A stretch of DNA of 60,329 nt from an uncultured Sphingorhabdus sp. (GCA_937873665.1 CALMYW010000404.1:1-60329), one strand, 5' to 3'; shown: positions 39,191 to 49,214, counted from the stretch's first letter. Numbers and translations are program-made. The notes: a model not told the origin generated them from the sequence alone.

Positions 39191-39775
39191 CAGGCTTCGC
39201 GCCTGCCATAACCGGTGAAGCACCGTGACAAAGCACAAGGCTGCAAACAGCATCGCCAATTGCGGGAACAGCGCCGGAAACAGGCACATCGCGATGAATA
39301 AGGCGATTGTCTCGCCCCCCTCCATCAGTCCGGTCGAGTAAGTAAAGGCCTTGGCCCCATGCCCCAAATCGCGCCCCGCCAGGATCGCGGCGAGCGCGAG
39401 GAAACTGACGGCGGTGAGGGTGAAGCTCGCCACCAAAATCAGCGCCGACAGCTCATTGGCGGGGGATGCAAAGGCGAAACCCAGCGGCACGGCGATGTAG
39501 AACAGATAATCGCACAGGCTATCGAGATAGCCGCCCCACACGCTCGGGCCCCGAATGCGCGCAACTGCGCCGTCGAGGCCATCGAGCAAACGGTTGGCCG
39601 CAAGCAAAGCCAGCGCCGCCAGCCAATTTTGCAGCAGCAGCGAATAGAAAAGCGGCACGACCAGCGCTGCACCCGTCAATGTAATGGCATTCGCGCCGAT
39701 ACCGCTGCGTGCAACCCACGCGCCCATCCGGTTGAGCAAAGGATCAATCAGCTGGCGCAGGCGGGTGTCGAACAA
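39182..39775 (-). CDS. CDP-alcohol phosphatidyltransferase-family enzyme
   Basis: This 197-residue membrane protein has about five helices and the metal-binding CDP-alcohol motif DGLDGAVAR...GGYLDSLCD at residues 65-89, with the catalytic aspartates of the D-x2-DG-x2-AR...G-x3-D-x3-D pattern. Members join a CDP-linked lipid or head group to an alcohol (phosphatidylglycerophosphate, phosphatidylserine, inositol phosphate and others). The alcohol cannot be named from sequence. It is the last gene of a minus-strand run and overlaps the convergent thioesterase. Confidence 0.85.
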   Translation of the reverse strand: MFDTRLRQLIDPLLNRMGAWVARSGIGANAITLTGAALVVPLFYSLLLQNWLAALALLAANRLLDGLDGAVARIRGPSVWGGYLDSLCDYLFYIAVPLGFAFASPANELSALILVASFTLTAVSFLALAAILAGRDLGHGAKAFTYSTGLMEGGETIALFIAMCLFPALFPQLAMLFAALCFVTVLHRLWQARSLLR

Positions 39776-39784
39776 TCTTTAAGC

Positions 39785-40321
39785 CTATTTCTTTTCCAGC
39801 TTTTCCTTGAGCGCCGCGAGCGCACTGAAGGGGCCGGCCTCGCTTTCATCCTTCACCCCGGCGGCCTTCAAGACGGCATCGGCGTTCGGGCTGCGCGGAA
39901 AGGGGTCGAGCGAGAGAGCAAGGCTTTGGGCCACGGCCTCGCCCAGATCAATCACCCGCCCATCATGCGTCAGCGTATCGCAATCATCAGCGGCAAGTTC
40001 GATTTCGGCATCGGGTTCATGGCCCTGATCGGCTACAAAGCGGATGTTGAGCGGCTCCTGTACCTTGACCGCCACGGCCTCTCCGGTGGCAATGCAAGCC
40101 TGCTGCACCTCGGCCCGCAACTGGCCCTCAAGGACAATCGCCTCACCTTCACGGTGATAACGGACGTCCGCTTCAAGCAGGTCGAGCGCCAAAAGGTCAA
40201 AACGCTTGGCGAGCGCGGCGCGCTCGGTGGCGTTGGCGGCAAGCTGTCGACGGACCACGGTCGAACCGATCTCCGACAAGGGCACGGTGACGCTGAACTC
40301 AGGGGCAGGAAGGGAGGTCAT
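39785..40321 (-). CDS. DUF177/YceD-family protein
   Basis: This 178-residue cytoplasmic protein of the YceD family starts with PEFSVTVPLSEIGSTVVRRQLAAN and has the conserved RAEVQQACIATGEAVAVKVQEPLNIRFV core. YceD is linked to 23S rRNA processing in some bacteria. Here it follows the CBP3-like chaperone by a four-base overlap, a conserved alphaproteobacterial pair, rather than rpmF as in gammaproteobacteria. Confidence 0.85.
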   Translation of the reverse strand: MTSLPAPEFSVTVPLSEIGSTVVRRQLAANATERAALAKRFDLLALDLLEADVRYHREGEAIVLEGQLRAEVQQACIATGEAVAVKVQEPLNIRFVADQGHEPDAEIELAADDCDTLTHDGRVIDLGEAVAQSLALSLDPFPRSPNADAVLKAAGVKDESEAGPFSALAALKEKLEKK

Positions 40322-40851
40322 CCGTCGATCCCGCCCGCGAGGATGGCATCTGCTTCCGTGCTGGCCAGCCGGTCGGCAAAGGCCAATGCGGTGTCGCGCA
40401 CATGGGCAAGCGCCGCAGCGCCAGGCCCCACCCCCGCATAAAGATTGCGGACCAGCGCCGCTTCAAAAGCAGCCGCTCTGTCCGGTGCATCCAGTGCGTC
40501 GCGATACGCCCCCAGCCTGCCACCCAGTGCGCTAACCAATCGCCCGATATGCTTGCCGACGATCATATCGCCAATTCCGACTTCGCGCAGCTGCGGGTCC
40601 ATATCCTCGACAAACAGTTCGGTCAGCAGTGCGGTCGCACCGGCCTGCTCGACATCTTTTTCCAATTGCAGCAGCACCAGCGACAATATGGTTGCGACCA
40701 TTTCAAAGCGGCCTTCGATTGTGTCGGCCACCTTGCCCTCGACAAACCAGTGTGGCTGGCGCGCGGTGGCGATGATCTGCGCATAAAGCGGGCGCAGGGC
40801 ATCACGCGGATCGGCCTCTTTCTTTCCGAACAGGCGCTGCAACAGCAACAT
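40318..40851 (-). CDS. Ubiquinol-cytochrome c chaperone (CBP3-like)
   Basis: This 177-residue protein belongs to the CBP3/UQCC family, assembly factors for cytochrome bc1. The segment PLYAQIIATARQPHWFVEGKVADTIEGRFEMVATILSLVLLQLE matches the core of the family, and it ends in a helical domain. It is divergent from bamE by 125 bases, and its stop overlaps the DUF177 start. Confidence 0.85.
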   Translation of the reverse strand: MLLLQRLFGKKEADPRDALRPLYAQIIATARQPHWFVEGKVADTIEGRFEMVATILSLVLLQLEKDVEQAGATALLTELFVEDMDPQLREVGIGDMIVGKHIGRLVSALGGRLGAYRDALDAPDRAAAFEAALVRNLYAGVGPGAAALAHVRDTALAFADRLASTEADAILAGGIDG

Positions 40852-40976
40852 TATGAAAAACTCCCGATAGGTGCGCTAGACTGGCGGCTCATCCGCCGTT
40901 CATTTCGCGATGGATATTGCCATTGCCGCCCAAGGATGCAATGGCAATGCCGCTTAAAGACTTAAAAGGCCCAAAC

Positions 40977-41462
40977 ATGCCGAAGACCCGAATTTCGACT
41001 GCCCTGAAACTAGCCGCATTGGCGGGGACCGCCCTGTTGGCACAAGGCTGCACGCAGTTTCGCGGGCATCAGGGCTATATTGGTGATGCAACGCTGATCT
41101 CTTCGGTTCAGGCCGGGGTGGATAATAAAGATTCGGTGCAGGGGACTTTGGGGCGCCCGACATTTGTGGGCCAGTTCAGCCCGAATGACTGGTATTATTA
41201 TGCACGCGATACCAAGCAACTCGCATTCCGCAACCCGCGCCCGACCGCACAGACCATATTGCATGTGCAATTCGACAATGCGGGCAATGTTATCGCGGTG
41301 AACCAGCGCGGCATGGAAAATGTTGCGCAATTGAGCCCTGAAGGTGACAAAACCCCGACGCTTGGCCGTGACACCAGCTTCTTCGAAGAGCTGTTTGGTA
41401 ATATCGGTGCGGTGGGTGCCCCCGGGGCTGGCGGCGCTGGAAGCTCGGGCGGTCGCCCATAA
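40977..41462 (+). CDS. bamE: Outer-membrane assembly lipoprotein BamE (SmpA/OmlA)
   Basis: This 161-residue lipoprotein has a signal peptide ending in a lipobox (LLAQGC, Cys25). The mature domain has the SmpA/OmlA pattern: VQAGVDNKDSVQGTLGRPTFVG...DWYYYARDTKQLAF, then TILHVQFDNAGNVIAV. It acts in the BAM complex that folds outer-membrane proteins. I set the start at the ATG at 40977 because AAAGG precedes it and the signal peptide begins there. The C-terminal tail is glycine-rich and low complexity. It converges on maeB. Confidence 0.9.
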   Translation: MPKTRISTALKLAALAGTALLAQGCTQFRGHQGYIGDATLISSVQAGVDNKDSVQGTLGRPTFVGQFSPNDWYYYARDTKQLAFRNPRPTAQTILHVQFDNAGNVIAVNQRGMENVAQLSPEGDKTPTLGRDTSFFEELFGNIGAVGAPGAGGAGSSGGRP

Positions 41463-41472
41463 GCCGCAGCGC

Positions 41473-43737
41473 TTATTGCGCCACCCCGGCTGAAGCGAGC
41501 ACCGCCAAGGCCACGATTTCCGACGCACTCGACGACATGGTCGCGATCTGCACCGGCTTTTCCATGCCCACCAGCATCGGCCCGATCACCTGATCGCCGC
41601 CCAGTTCGCGCAGCAGCTTGGCCGAAAGATTGGCCGATTGCAGCCCCGGCATGACCAGCACATTGGCCGGGCCTGACAGGCGGCAGAAGGGATAGTTGGC
41701 CATCAGCGCCGGGTTGAGTGCAACGTCAGGGGCCATTTCGCCTTCATATTCGAAGGCGACCTTGCGGCTGTCGAGCAGCGCCACAGCCTCGCGGATATTG
41801 CCCAGCCAATTTCCCGCCGGATTGCCGAAGGTTGAATAGGACAGGAAGGCGACGCGCGGCGTATGCCCCATACGGCGCGCAACTTGTGCAGTCTGTTCGG
41901 CGATATAGGCCAGCTCTTCCGAACTCGGACGTTCATTAACCGTGGTGTCCGACATGAAGACGGTGTGCGTCTTGCCGACAAGCACATGAATGCCAAAGGG
42001 TATTTCGCCCTTTTTCGGATCGAGCACGCGCCGCAATTCGCGCATCGTTTGCGCAAAGGTGCGGGTGATACCGGTGATCATCGCATCGCCCTGATCCATT
42101 GCCAGCATCAGCGCGCCGAAAATATTGCGATCACGGTTGACCATGCGCTGGATATCGCGGCGCAAATAACCCCGGCGCTGCAAGCGCAAATAGAGCCGGT
42201 CGACCATCGCGGGCACCAGCGGGCTGGAAACGCTGTTGTGGATCTCATAGCTTTCGGGGTTGGCAACGCCCATGGCTTGTAGCTTGGCAAGCACGGTTGC
42301 GTCGCGCCCGACCAGCACCGGCGTGCCATAGCCATCCTGACGGAACTGCACGGCGGCGCGCAGCACGACATCTTCCTCCGCCTCGGCAAAAATCACCCGT
42401 TTCGGTTTCGCGCGGGCGGCTTCGTAAACCTGTGCCATCACCGACGTCGTCGGATTCTGCCGGGCGCGCAGCGAGGCGCGATAGGCATCCATATCGGCAA
42501 TCGGCTTTTGCGCAACGCCGCTGTCCATCGCTGCCTTGGCCACCGCCGAGGATACAACCTCGATCAGGCGCGGGTCGAACGGGGCGGGGATGATGTAATC
42601 GCGGCCAAAACTTTGCGCATTGCCGCCATAAGCCGCCGCCACATCTTCATGCACCGTTTCGCGTGCCAGTTCGGCAATCGCATTGGCAGCGGCAATCTTC
42701 ATTTCCTCGTTGATCGTCGTCGCCCGAACATCAAGCGCGCCGCGGAAGATGAAGGGGAAGCCGAGGACATTGTTGACCTGGTTCGGATAGTCCGAACGCC
42801 CCGTCGCCACGATAGCATCGGGCCGTGCCTCCATCGCGTCGGGCGGGGTGATTTCAGGATCGGGGTTGGCCATCGCGAAAATGATCGGCTGGTCGGCCAT
42901 GTCGCGGACCATATCCTTGGTCATCGCATTCGCCGCCGAAAGCCCAAGGAAAACGTCGGCGCCCTTGATCGCCTCTGCCAATGTGCGCGCCTCGGTGGGG
43001 ACGGCATGGGCCGATTTCCACTGGTCCATGCCTTCGGTGCGGCCCTGATAAATCACGCCCTTACGGTCGCACATGATCACATTGCCATGCGGTACGCCCA
43101 TCGCCTTGATCAGTTCGGTACAGGCAATCGCTGCTGCACCCGCACCGTTGCAGACAACCTTGATATCCTTCAGCTCACGCCCTGTCAGCAAACAGGCGTT
43201 GATCAGGCCGGCCGCCGAGATGATCGCGGTGCCATGCTGGTCGTCGTGAAAGACAGGGATGTTCATGCGCTCGCGCAGAGTCTGTTCGATCACAAAGCAA
43301 TCGGGTGCAGCAATGTCTTCCAGATTGATGCCGCCAAAGGTCGGCTCGAGCAGTTCAACGGCATCGATGAAACGCTGCGCATCCTCGGTCTTCACCTCGA
43401 TATCGATCGAGTCGACATCGGCGAAGCGCTTAAACAGCACCGCCTTGCCTTCCATTACCGGCTTTGAGGCCAGTGCGCCCAGATTGCCCATACCAAGAAT
43501 CGCGGTGCCGTTCGAAATCACTGCAACCAGATTGCCTTTGGCGGTATAATCATAGGCCGTCGCCGGATCGTCAGCGATCGCCTGCACCGGCACAGCGACA
43601 CCCGGCGAATAGGCAAGGCTCAAATCGCGCTGCGTTGCCATCGGCTTGGTCGCGACGATCTCGATCTTCCCGGGACGTCCCTGCGAATGGAACAGCAATG
43701 CTTCGCGGGCGGTAAAGGGGACGTCGCTTGCGCTCAT
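41473..43737 (-). CDS. maeB: NADP-dependent malic enzyme with C-terminal phosphotransacetylase-like domain
   Basis: This 754-residue protein converts malate to pyruvate, CO2 and NADPH. The malic-enzyme half covers about residues 1-430 ([49 protein letters not shown] and the NADP loop [17 protein letters not shown]). The C-terminal half resembles phosphate acetyltransferase (VFAEAEED...[12 protein letters not shown]) but is usually regulatory in this family, responding to acetyl-CoA. I chose the start at 43737 because the family begins [20 protein letters not shown]; upstream codons have no support. It is divergent from mutS. Confidence 0.94.
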   Translation of the reverse strand: MSASDVPFTAREALLFHSQGRPGKIEIVATKPMATQRDLSLAYSPGVAVPVQAIADDPATAYDYTAKGNLVAVISNGTAILGMGNLGALASKPVMEGKAVLFKRFADVDSIDIEVKTEDAQRFIDAVELLEPTFGGINLEDIAAPDCFVIEQTLRERMNIPVFHDDQHGTAIISAAGLINACLLTGRELKDIKVVCNGAGAAAIACTELIKAMGVPHGNVIMCDRKGVIYQGRTEGMDQWKSAHAVPTEARTLAEAIKGADVFLGLSAANAMTKDMVRDMADQPIIFAMANPDPEITPPDAMEARPDAIVATGRSDYPNQVNNVLGFPFIFRGALDVRATTINEEMKIAAANAIAELARETVHEDVAAAYGGNAQSFGRDYIIPAPFDPRLIEVVSSAVAKAAMDSGVAQKPIADMDAYRASLRARQNPTTSVMAQVYEAARAKPKRVIFAEAEEDVVLRAAVQFRQDGYGTPVLVGRDATVLAKLQAMGVANPESYEIHNSVSSPLVPAMVDRLYLRLQRRGYLRRDIQRMVNRDRNIFGALMLAMDQGDAMITGITRTFAQTMRELRRVLDPKKGEIPFGIHVLVGKTHTVFMSDTTVNERPSSEELAYIAEQTAQVARRMGHTPRVAFLSYSTFGNPAGNWLGNIREAVALLDSRKVAFEYEGEMAPDVALNPALMANYPFCRLSGPANVLVMPGLQSANLSAKLLRELGGDQVIGPMLVGMEKPVQIATMSSSASEIVALAVLASAGVAQ

Positions 43738-43894
43738 GGGATTACTTGCCTTGTTTTTCTTCTGATATGCGCCCGCCCTAGCGGCAAGCACGGTAGGGGC
43801 GCAAGTCTGCATGCTTCTGGGGCGGGCAAACTTATTCCACAAATCATCGGCAGGCCCCTGTTGCCTTGCCCCGGCAAGCCGGTATCAGGCGGGT

Positions 43895-46525
43895 ATGGAC
43901 TCGCGCCCAGCCAAAAATGTCGCATTGCCAGGCCTCGAAACGCCGACGCCGATGATGGCGCAATATCTGAAACTGAAGGCGAAAGCCGGCGACTGCATGC
44001 TGTTCTACCGCATGGGCGACTTTTTCGAGCTGTTCTTTGACGACGCCAAGGCGGCATCGCAAACACTCGATATCGCGCTGACCTCGCGCGGCGAACATGG
44101 CGGGCAGCCGATCCCCATGTGCGGCGTGCCGGTGCATGCCGCCGAAGGCTATCTGGCACGGCTGATCAAGGCCGGACACCGGGTCGCGATTGCCGAGCAG
44201 ACCGAAACGCCCGAAGAAGCGAAGGCGCGTGGCGGATCAAAGGCGCTGGTTGCACGCGACATCATCCGCTTCGTCACGGCGGGCACGCTGACCGAGGACA
44301 GCTTGCTCGAAAGCTGGTCGTCGAACATCCTTGTGGCATTGGCAGAAGCCGGTGGCGAGATCGGGCTGGCAGCCGCCGATATTTCGACCGGTTATTTCGA
44401 GGTGAGTTGCGTGTCTGCCTCGGCACTCGAGGCCGAGCTGGCGCGGCTAGGGCCAAGCGAAGTGGTCGCGCCCGAAGGCTTTGCCGCCCAACCCTTTGGC
44501 GCAATCGAACGTCCGCGCGATGATTTTGACAGCATGGCGGGCAAGGGTGCCCTCGCCGCGCATTTTAGCGGCACCGACTTTGCTTCGCTCAGCCGAGCCG
44601 AACTGGCCGCTGCAGGCGGCCTGCTGGCGTATCTGGAGCATGTCGGGCAGGGCAAGATGCCCTTCCTCAAAGTGCCCGTTCGCCGCGAGGTGCAGCAATA
44701 TCTGCTGATCGACCAGGCGACCCGCGACAGCCTTGAAATCACCCGATCGGCCAATGGCGGCGGACGCGCAGGCTCGCTGCTCGCCGAAGTTGACCGGACG
44801 ATTACCGGAGCGGGCGCGCGGCAACTGGCAGCGGACCTGTCCGCCCCGTTGATGGACAAAGGCGCGATCGAGGCGCGTCTCGCGCTGGTGCAATGGTTCC
44901 ACGACGCGCCTTTGTTGCGCGACAGCACGCGCGCTGCGTTGCGCCAACTGCCCGATATCGCCCGCGCCTTGGGGCGTGTAGTCGCCGGACGCGGTAGCCC
45001 GCGCGACCTTGGGCAGATAAGGGACGGTCTTGATGGAGCCCGCATCTTGCGTGAGCGGCTAGGGGCGATGGCGGAGCGACCCGTTTTGCTGGAAAGCCTG
45101 CTTCCTGCACTCGACGGACATGGCGCGATGGTTGACCTGTTCACCCGCGCGCTGGTGCCGACGCCGCCCACCGAAGCCTCGCAAGGCGGTTATATTGCCG
45201 AGGGCTATGACGCTGCACTCGATGCGCTGCGGCTGGCGGGGCGCGACGGGCGGGCAGCGGTTGCGGCGATGGAGGCGCGCTACCGTGCATCGACCGGCAT
45301 TTCCACGCTCAAGATCCGGCACAATGGCGTGCTCGGCTATTTCGTCGAAGTGCCCTCCAAAAATGCCGACCCGCTGATGGCGGCAGGCAGCGGCTTTACC
45401 CATCGGCAGACGATGGCAGGCGCGGTACGGTTCAACTCGCCCGAACTGCACGAAGAAGCGCTGCGCATCACCCAGGCGTCCGGCCATGCGCTGGCAGCGG
45501 AGGCGGCGCATCTGGAAGAATTGATCGGGCATGTCCTTGCGCGACGTGACGCGATTGCGGCGAGCGCCGATGCGCTCGCGCGGATTGACGTCGCGGCGGC
45601 GCTGGCCGAACGCGCGGCAGAGGGACGTTGGTGCCTGCCTGAATTTGTTTCCGGAAACGAACTGCATATCGAAGGCGGGCGCCATCCCGTTGTCGAAAGC
45701 GCGCTTGCGCGGCTGGGTGAGCGCTTCATCGCTAATGACTGTGATCTGGCACCCGAGAAACGACTCTGGCTGGTGAGCGGCCCCAATATGGGCGGTAAAT
45801 CGACCTTTTTGCGGCAGAATGCGCTGATCGTGATTTTGGCACAGGCGGGCAGCTATGTTCCTGCCAGCACCGCCCGGCTAGGGCTGGTCGACCGCCTGTT
45901 CAGCCGCGTCGGCGCGTCGGACAATCTGGCGCGCGGTCGTTCGACCTTCATGGTCGAAATGGTCGAGACCGCCGCCATCCTGGCGCAAGCGACCGAGCGC
46001 AGCTTCGTGATCCTCGACGAAGTCGGGCGCGGCACTTCAACCTATGACGGTCTCGCCATCGCCTGGGCAGTGGTCGAAGGAATCCATGAAGCCAACCGCT
46101 GCCGTTGCCTGTTTGCCACGCATTATCACGAACTGACCCGTTTGGCGGACACGCTCGACGCGCTCTCGCTCCACCATGTCCGCGCCAAGGAGTATAAGGG
46201 TGACCTCGTCTTGCTCCACGAAGTCTCGGACGGTCCAGCCGACCGCAGTTACGGCATCGCGGTCGCCAAGCTGGCGGGCCTGCCACCACCAGTGCTGGCC
46301 CGCGCCGCGCAGGTGCTTGAAAAATTGGAAAAGGGGCGCGCCGAAACCGGCGGTCTAGCCGCCGGCCTCGGCGAAATGCCCCTATTCGGCGCCGCGCTCG
46401 ATGCCGCCGAAGCCAAGGTCGATGCCGTGCGTGAAAAGCTGTCGGGAATGGATATCGACGCCCTCACCCCAAGGCAGGCGCTGGATTTGTTGTATGAGTT
46501 GAAGGGCTTGGCTGGAGAGACTTAA
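43895..46525 (+). CDS. mutS: DNA mismatch repair protein MutS
   Basis: This 876-residue mismatch-recognition ATPase has the mismatch-reading Phe-X-Glu motif in LFYRMGDFFELFFDDA near the N-terminus. The ATPase core has Walker A GPNMGGKS at residues 629-636, Walker B region FVILDEVGRGTSTYDG and the ATPase His in FATHYHELTRL. The tail carries EALTPRQALDLLYELKGL-like sequence typical of the MutS C-terminus. The start ATG at 43895 has a CAGGCGG-like sequence upstream; other in-frame ATGs exist nearby. Confidence 0.97.
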   Translation: MDSRPAKNVALPGLETPTPMMAQYLKLKAKAGDCMLFYRMGDFFELFFDDAKAASQTLDIALTSRGEHGGQPIPMCGVPVHAAEGYLARLIKAGHRVAIAEQTETPEEAKARGGSKALVARDIIRFVTAGTLTEDSLLESWSSNILVALAEAGGEIGLAAADISTGYFEVSCVSASALEAELARLGPSEVVAPEGFAAQPFGAIERPRDDFDSMAGKGALAAHFSGTDFASLSRAELAAAGGLLAYLEHVGQGKMPFLKVPVRREVQQYLLIDQATRDSLEITRSANGGGRAGSLLAEVDRTITGAGARQLAADLSAPLMDKGAIEARLALVQWFHDAPLLRDSTRAALRQLPDIARALGRVVAGRGSPRDLGQIRDGLDGARILRERLGAMAERPVLLESLLPALDGHGAMVDLFTRALVPTPPTEASQGGYIAEGYDAALDALRLAGRDGRAAVAAMEARYRASTGISTLKIRHNGVLGYFVEVPSKNADPLMAAGSGFTHRQTMAGAVRFNSPELHEEALRITQASGHALAAEAAHLEELIGHVLARRDAIAASADALARIDVAAALAERAAEGRWCLPEFVSGNELHIEGGRHPVVESALARLGERFIANDCDLAPEKRLWLVSGPNMGGKSTFLRQNALIVILAQAGSYVPASTARLGLVDRLFSRVGASDNLARGRSTFMVEMVETAAILAQATERSFVILDEVGRGTSTYDGLAIAWAVVEGIHEANRCRCLFATHYHELTRLADTLDALSLHHVRAKEYKGDLVLLHEVSDGPADRSYGIAVAKLAGLPPPVLARAAQVLEKLEKGRAETGGLAAGLGEMPLFGAALDAAEAKVDAVREKLSGMDIDALTPRQALDLLYELKGLAGET

Positions 46526-46544
46526 CCTTTCCCCTCACCTCAAA

Positions 46545-46620
46545 CGTCACCCCAGCGAAAGCTGGGGTCTCAGGCCGCCTTACACTACCGCATGAGATGC
46601 CAGCTTTCGCTGGCATGACG
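46545..46620. repeat. Paired-hairpin repeat, copy A (76 bp)
   Basis: The element begins CGTCACCCC and ends GCATGACG. It contains two hairpins: CCCCAGC with GCTGGGG at 46550-46567, and TGCCAGC with GCTGGCA at 46598-46615. It is 76 bases long, follows mutS, and is a direct copy of the element at 46954-47029, with 58 of 76 positions identical by my count. Confidence 0.85.
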
Positions 46621-46639
46621 CTCATTTGGAAAATGGCGA

Positions 46640-46939
46640 TCACGCATTCAATTGTTCCCACAAGTCATTCCAACCCGGGTTCATGCTTTCGATCAGTTCA
46701 ATCCGCCACATACGTTGCCACGCCTTGACCCGTTTCTCTCGAACAATCGCTTCCTCGATCGACGGCAAGAATTCGTAATAGACCAAGCGCTTCAGATTAT
46801 ATTTTCGGGTGAATTGAGCGCCGCGGCCAGTGCGATGTTGATAAATCCGCGCGAGTAGGTTTGCGGTGACTCCCACATACAAAACGCCATAGCGCTTGTT
46901 GGTCATTATGTAGACCCAGCCGCCCTTGTTCACGCTCAC
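46640..46939 (-). CDS. GIY-YIG-superfamily nuclease
   Basis: The 99-residue protein is essentially a single GIY-YIG catalytic domain: GGWVYIMTNKRYGVLYVGVTANLLARIYQHR (the two Tyr motifs and the catalytic Arg) followed by RLVYYEFLPSIEEAIVREKRVKAWQR. Such UPF0213-like proteins are common; their cellular role is unknown. The gene is flanked on both sides by direct copies of a 76-bp paired-hairpin repeat, in a layout that resembles a small mobile unit. Confidence 0.85.
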   Translation of the reverse strand: MSVNKGGWVYIMTNKRYGVLYVGVTANLLARIYQHRTGRGAQFTRKYNLKRLVYYEFLPSIEEAIVREKRVKAWQRMWRIELIESMNPGWNDLWEQLNA

Positions 46940-46953
46940 GCCCTCTTCTGAGC

Positions 46954-47029
46954 CGTCGCACCAGCGAACGCTGGTGCCTCAAGCCGAAGCGCGTCTCCGC
47001 CTGAGATGCCAGCATACGCTGGCATGACG
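46954..47029. repeat. Paired-hairpin repeat, copy B (76 bp)
   Basis: The element begins CGTCGCACC and ends GCATGACG. The hairpins are ACCAGCG/CGCTGGT near the left end and TGCCAGC/GCTGGCA near the right end. It has the same length and direction as the copy at 46545-46620 and brackets the GIY-YIG gene. Confidence 0.85.
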
Positions 47030-47051
47030 ATGGTGGGTTTAGGGCTCGAAA

Positions 47052-48281
47052 TCACCCGAGCGACAAAAACAGCCCCGCCAACGCCGCACTCATAAGGTTT
47101 GACAACGACCCTGCCGCCAGCGCCTTCAGCCCCAGCTTGGCGATCATCGGGCGCTGGTTGGGGGCGAGGCCGCCGGTGACGGCCATCTGGATGGCGATCG
47201 AGCTGAAATTGGCAAAGCCGCACAGCGCGAAGGTGACGATGGCGACCGTCGGTGCCGACAGTGTTTTCAGCGCGCCCAGATCGATGAAAGCGACAAATTC
47301 ATTGAGGACGATCTTGGTGCCGAACAGCCCGCCCGCCTGCACCGCTTCGTTCCACGGCACGCCGAGCAGGTACATGACCGGCGCAAAGACCTGCCCCAAT
47401 ATGCCCTGAAAGCTAAGCCCCTTGAGCCCAACCAGATTGCCGAGGCCACCCAAGACGCCGTTGGCCAAAGCGACCAGGGCCACGAACGCCAACACCATCG
47501 CGCCGACGGCTACCGCCAGCTTCACGCCGGTCTGCGCGCCTTGCGAGGCGGCCATGATCAGGTTGGCCGGCTTTTCATCGTCATGCATGTCGAGCGCGAT
47601 ATTGGGATCGTCGACCGCCGGTTCGTTCGGATCGTCGGGCATGATCAGCTTTGCCATCAAGATTCCGCCGGGCGCCGACATGAAGGCGGCAGCGATCAGA
47701 TAGTCGATGCGGATGCCCATCGAGGCATAGGCCGCAAGGATCGTCCCCGCGACCCCGGCCATGCCGACCGTCATCACGCAGAACAGCTGCGCGGGGTTGA
47801 GCGTCGCCAGATAAGGGCGGATCACCAGCGGCGATTCGGACTGCCCGACAAAGATGTTCGAGGCCGCACACAGGCTTTCAACCTTCGAAATGCCGGTGAT
47901 TTTCTGCAGGCCGCCACCGATCCAGCGGATCACATATTGCATCACCCCGAGATAATAGAGGATCGAGATGAAGGCCGCGAAAAAGATGATGACGGGCAGC
48001 GCCTGGATCGCAAAATTCTGCCCCAAGGGATCGGTGGCAAGACCGCCGAAGAGGAATTTGGTGCCTTCATTGGCATAGCCCAGCAAGTTCGAAACGCCGG
48101 TCGCCGCGCCCTGCAAAACCCGGTTGCCCCACGGCACATATAGCACCAGCGCCGCCAGCCCTGCCTGAAGCGCAAAGGCCGACAGCACGACGCGCGGGCG
48201 GATGGCCTTGCGGTTGGAGGACAGCAGGAAGGCGATCGCAAGGATCAGCACCATTCCGGCAAGGCTCATCAGGATTTGCAT
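47052..48281 (-). CDS. NupC-family nucleoside transporter
   Basis: This 409-residue concentrative nucleoside transporter (CNT family) couples nucleoside uptake to protons or sodium. The N-terminal helices and the internal gate-domain motifs are readable: GKFLFG-like NEGTKFLFGGL, ITGISKVESLCAASNIFVGQSESPLVIRPYL and GVPWNEAVQAGGLFGTKIVLNEFVAFIDL. The last helix ends FANFSSIAIQMAVTGGLAPNQRP. It is a single-gene unit bounded by repeats on both sides. Confidence 0.92.
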   Translation of the reverse strand: MQILMSLAGMVLILAIAFLLSSNRKAIRPRVVLSAFALQAGLAALVLYVPWGNRVLQGAATGVSNLLGYANEGTKFLFGGLATDPLGQNFAIQALPVIIFFAAFISILYYLGVMQYVIRWIGGGLQKITGISKVESLCAASNIFVGQSESPLVIRPYLATLNPAQLFCVMTVGMAGVAGTILAAYASMGIRIDYLIAAAFMSAPGGILMAKLIMPDDPNEPAVDDPNIALDMHDDEKPANLIMAASQGAQTGVKLAVAVGAMVLAFVALVALANGVLGGLGNLVGLKGLSFQGILGQVFAPVMYLLGVPWNEAVQAGGLFGTKIVLNEFVAFIDLGALKTLSAPTVAIVTFALCGFANFSSIAIQMAVTGGLAPNQRPMIAKLGLKALAAGSLSNLMSAALAGLFLSLG

Positions 48282-48305
48282 TCTCGTCTTCCCCCAAATT
48301 CATGT

Positions 48306-48395
48306 CGTCGCCCCAGCGAAGGCTGGGGCCGTTGGAGGCCCAAGCCGATTGAGCAGGATCAACCTGCTGCGGCCCCTGCCTGCGCAGGGGCGACG
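48306..48395. repeat. Paired-hairpin repeat
   Basis: The element runs from CGTCGCCCC to GGGGCGACG. It contains two hairpins: CCCCAGC/GCTGGGG at 48311-48328 and CCCCTGC/GCAGGGG at 48373-48390. The two ends are also inverted relative to each other, as in the copy at 50118. It fills much of the nupC to VUT-transporter gap (48282-48490). Confidence 0.85.
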
Positions 48396-48490
48396 TGTTA
48401 TGCCAAAGCTGTTAGCGCGCCCTTCCGCCTTGCGCCAATAAAATTAGCCGCTAACCATTGGCCAGCAAAGCAGAAACGGGGGAAGCCGCA

Positions 48491-49162
48491 ATGACCGACA
48501 ACCAAGCCAGTGGAACGATGATCCCGCGATCGCTGTTCGTCTATGCGCTGCTCTATGGAGGGTTGGTGGTGCTGGCGGGCGTACTCGGCACCAAGATTTC
48601 GGAGATCGGCCCGCTGCATGTCGAATCGGGCATTTTCGCGTTCCTAATGCTGGTAGTGCTGTCGAGCGCGGTCGCCGAGCTGCATGGCAAGGACACGGCC
48701 GACAAGCTCGTCCGCTATGGTTTCATCCCGCTGATCTTATCGATGGCGCTGATCTTCATCGTCATCCGGATGCCCCCCGCACCTTTCTGGACCTTGCAGG
48801 ACCAGTTTGCGGGCATCCTTGGCCAGGGCGCGCGGCTGCAACTGGCAGGGCTGATTTCCTATGGTATTTCACAGACCCTGAACGTCTATGTCTTCACCAA
48901 GCTGAAAGGCGAAGGCAGCGGGCGGGCGGCGTGGCTACGCGGGTTGATTGCCGGCCTTCTCTCGCAGGCACTCGACACCGTACTGTTCATCACCATCGCC
49001 TTCTATGGCGTGGTCGATCCAGGCAGCGGCCAGGAAATGCCGATTGTCGACATCATGACCGGCCAGATCATCGCCAAGCTGACCTTGGTGGTGGTGTTCG
49101 TGCCGATCCTGATCACCGCCTGCGTCAAGCTCGGGCAACGATTGGACGGCAAGACCGCCTGA
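48491..49162 (+). CDS. Queuosine precursor transporter of the VUT (YhhQ) family
   Basis: This 223-residue membrane protein has six or more helices. It opens with SLFVYALLYGGLVVLAGVLGTKI and has the family's charged turn AVAELHGKDTADKLVRYG, and SYGISQTLNVYVFTKLK and GLLSQALDTVLFITIAFYG in the second half. VUT-family proteins (YhhQ) import the queuosine precursors preQ0 or preQ1. GGGGGA precedes the ATG at 48491. It has no queuosine-synthesis gene beside it. Confidence 0.85.
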   Translation: MTDNQASGTMIPRSLFVYALLYGGLVVLAGVLGTKISEIGPLHVESGIFAFLMLVVLSSAVAELHGKDTADKLVRYGFIPLILSMALIFIVIRMPPAPFWTLQDQFAGILGQGARLQLAGLISYGISQTLNVYVFTKLKGEGSGRAAWLRGLIAGLLSQALDTVLFITIAFYGVVDPGSGQEMPIVDIMTGQIIAKLTLVVVFVPILITACVKLGQRLDGKTA

Positions 49163-49214
49163 GCCTGCAATATAGTTGCGTGCAAAGCGATGGGGCGCTA
49201 ACCCGCGCGCCATT

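Noticed and set aside
48396..48490. Possible preQ1 riboswitch before the VUT transporter
   Set aside because: I looked for the short preQ1-I hairpin with an A-rich tail and did not see it in the sequence.
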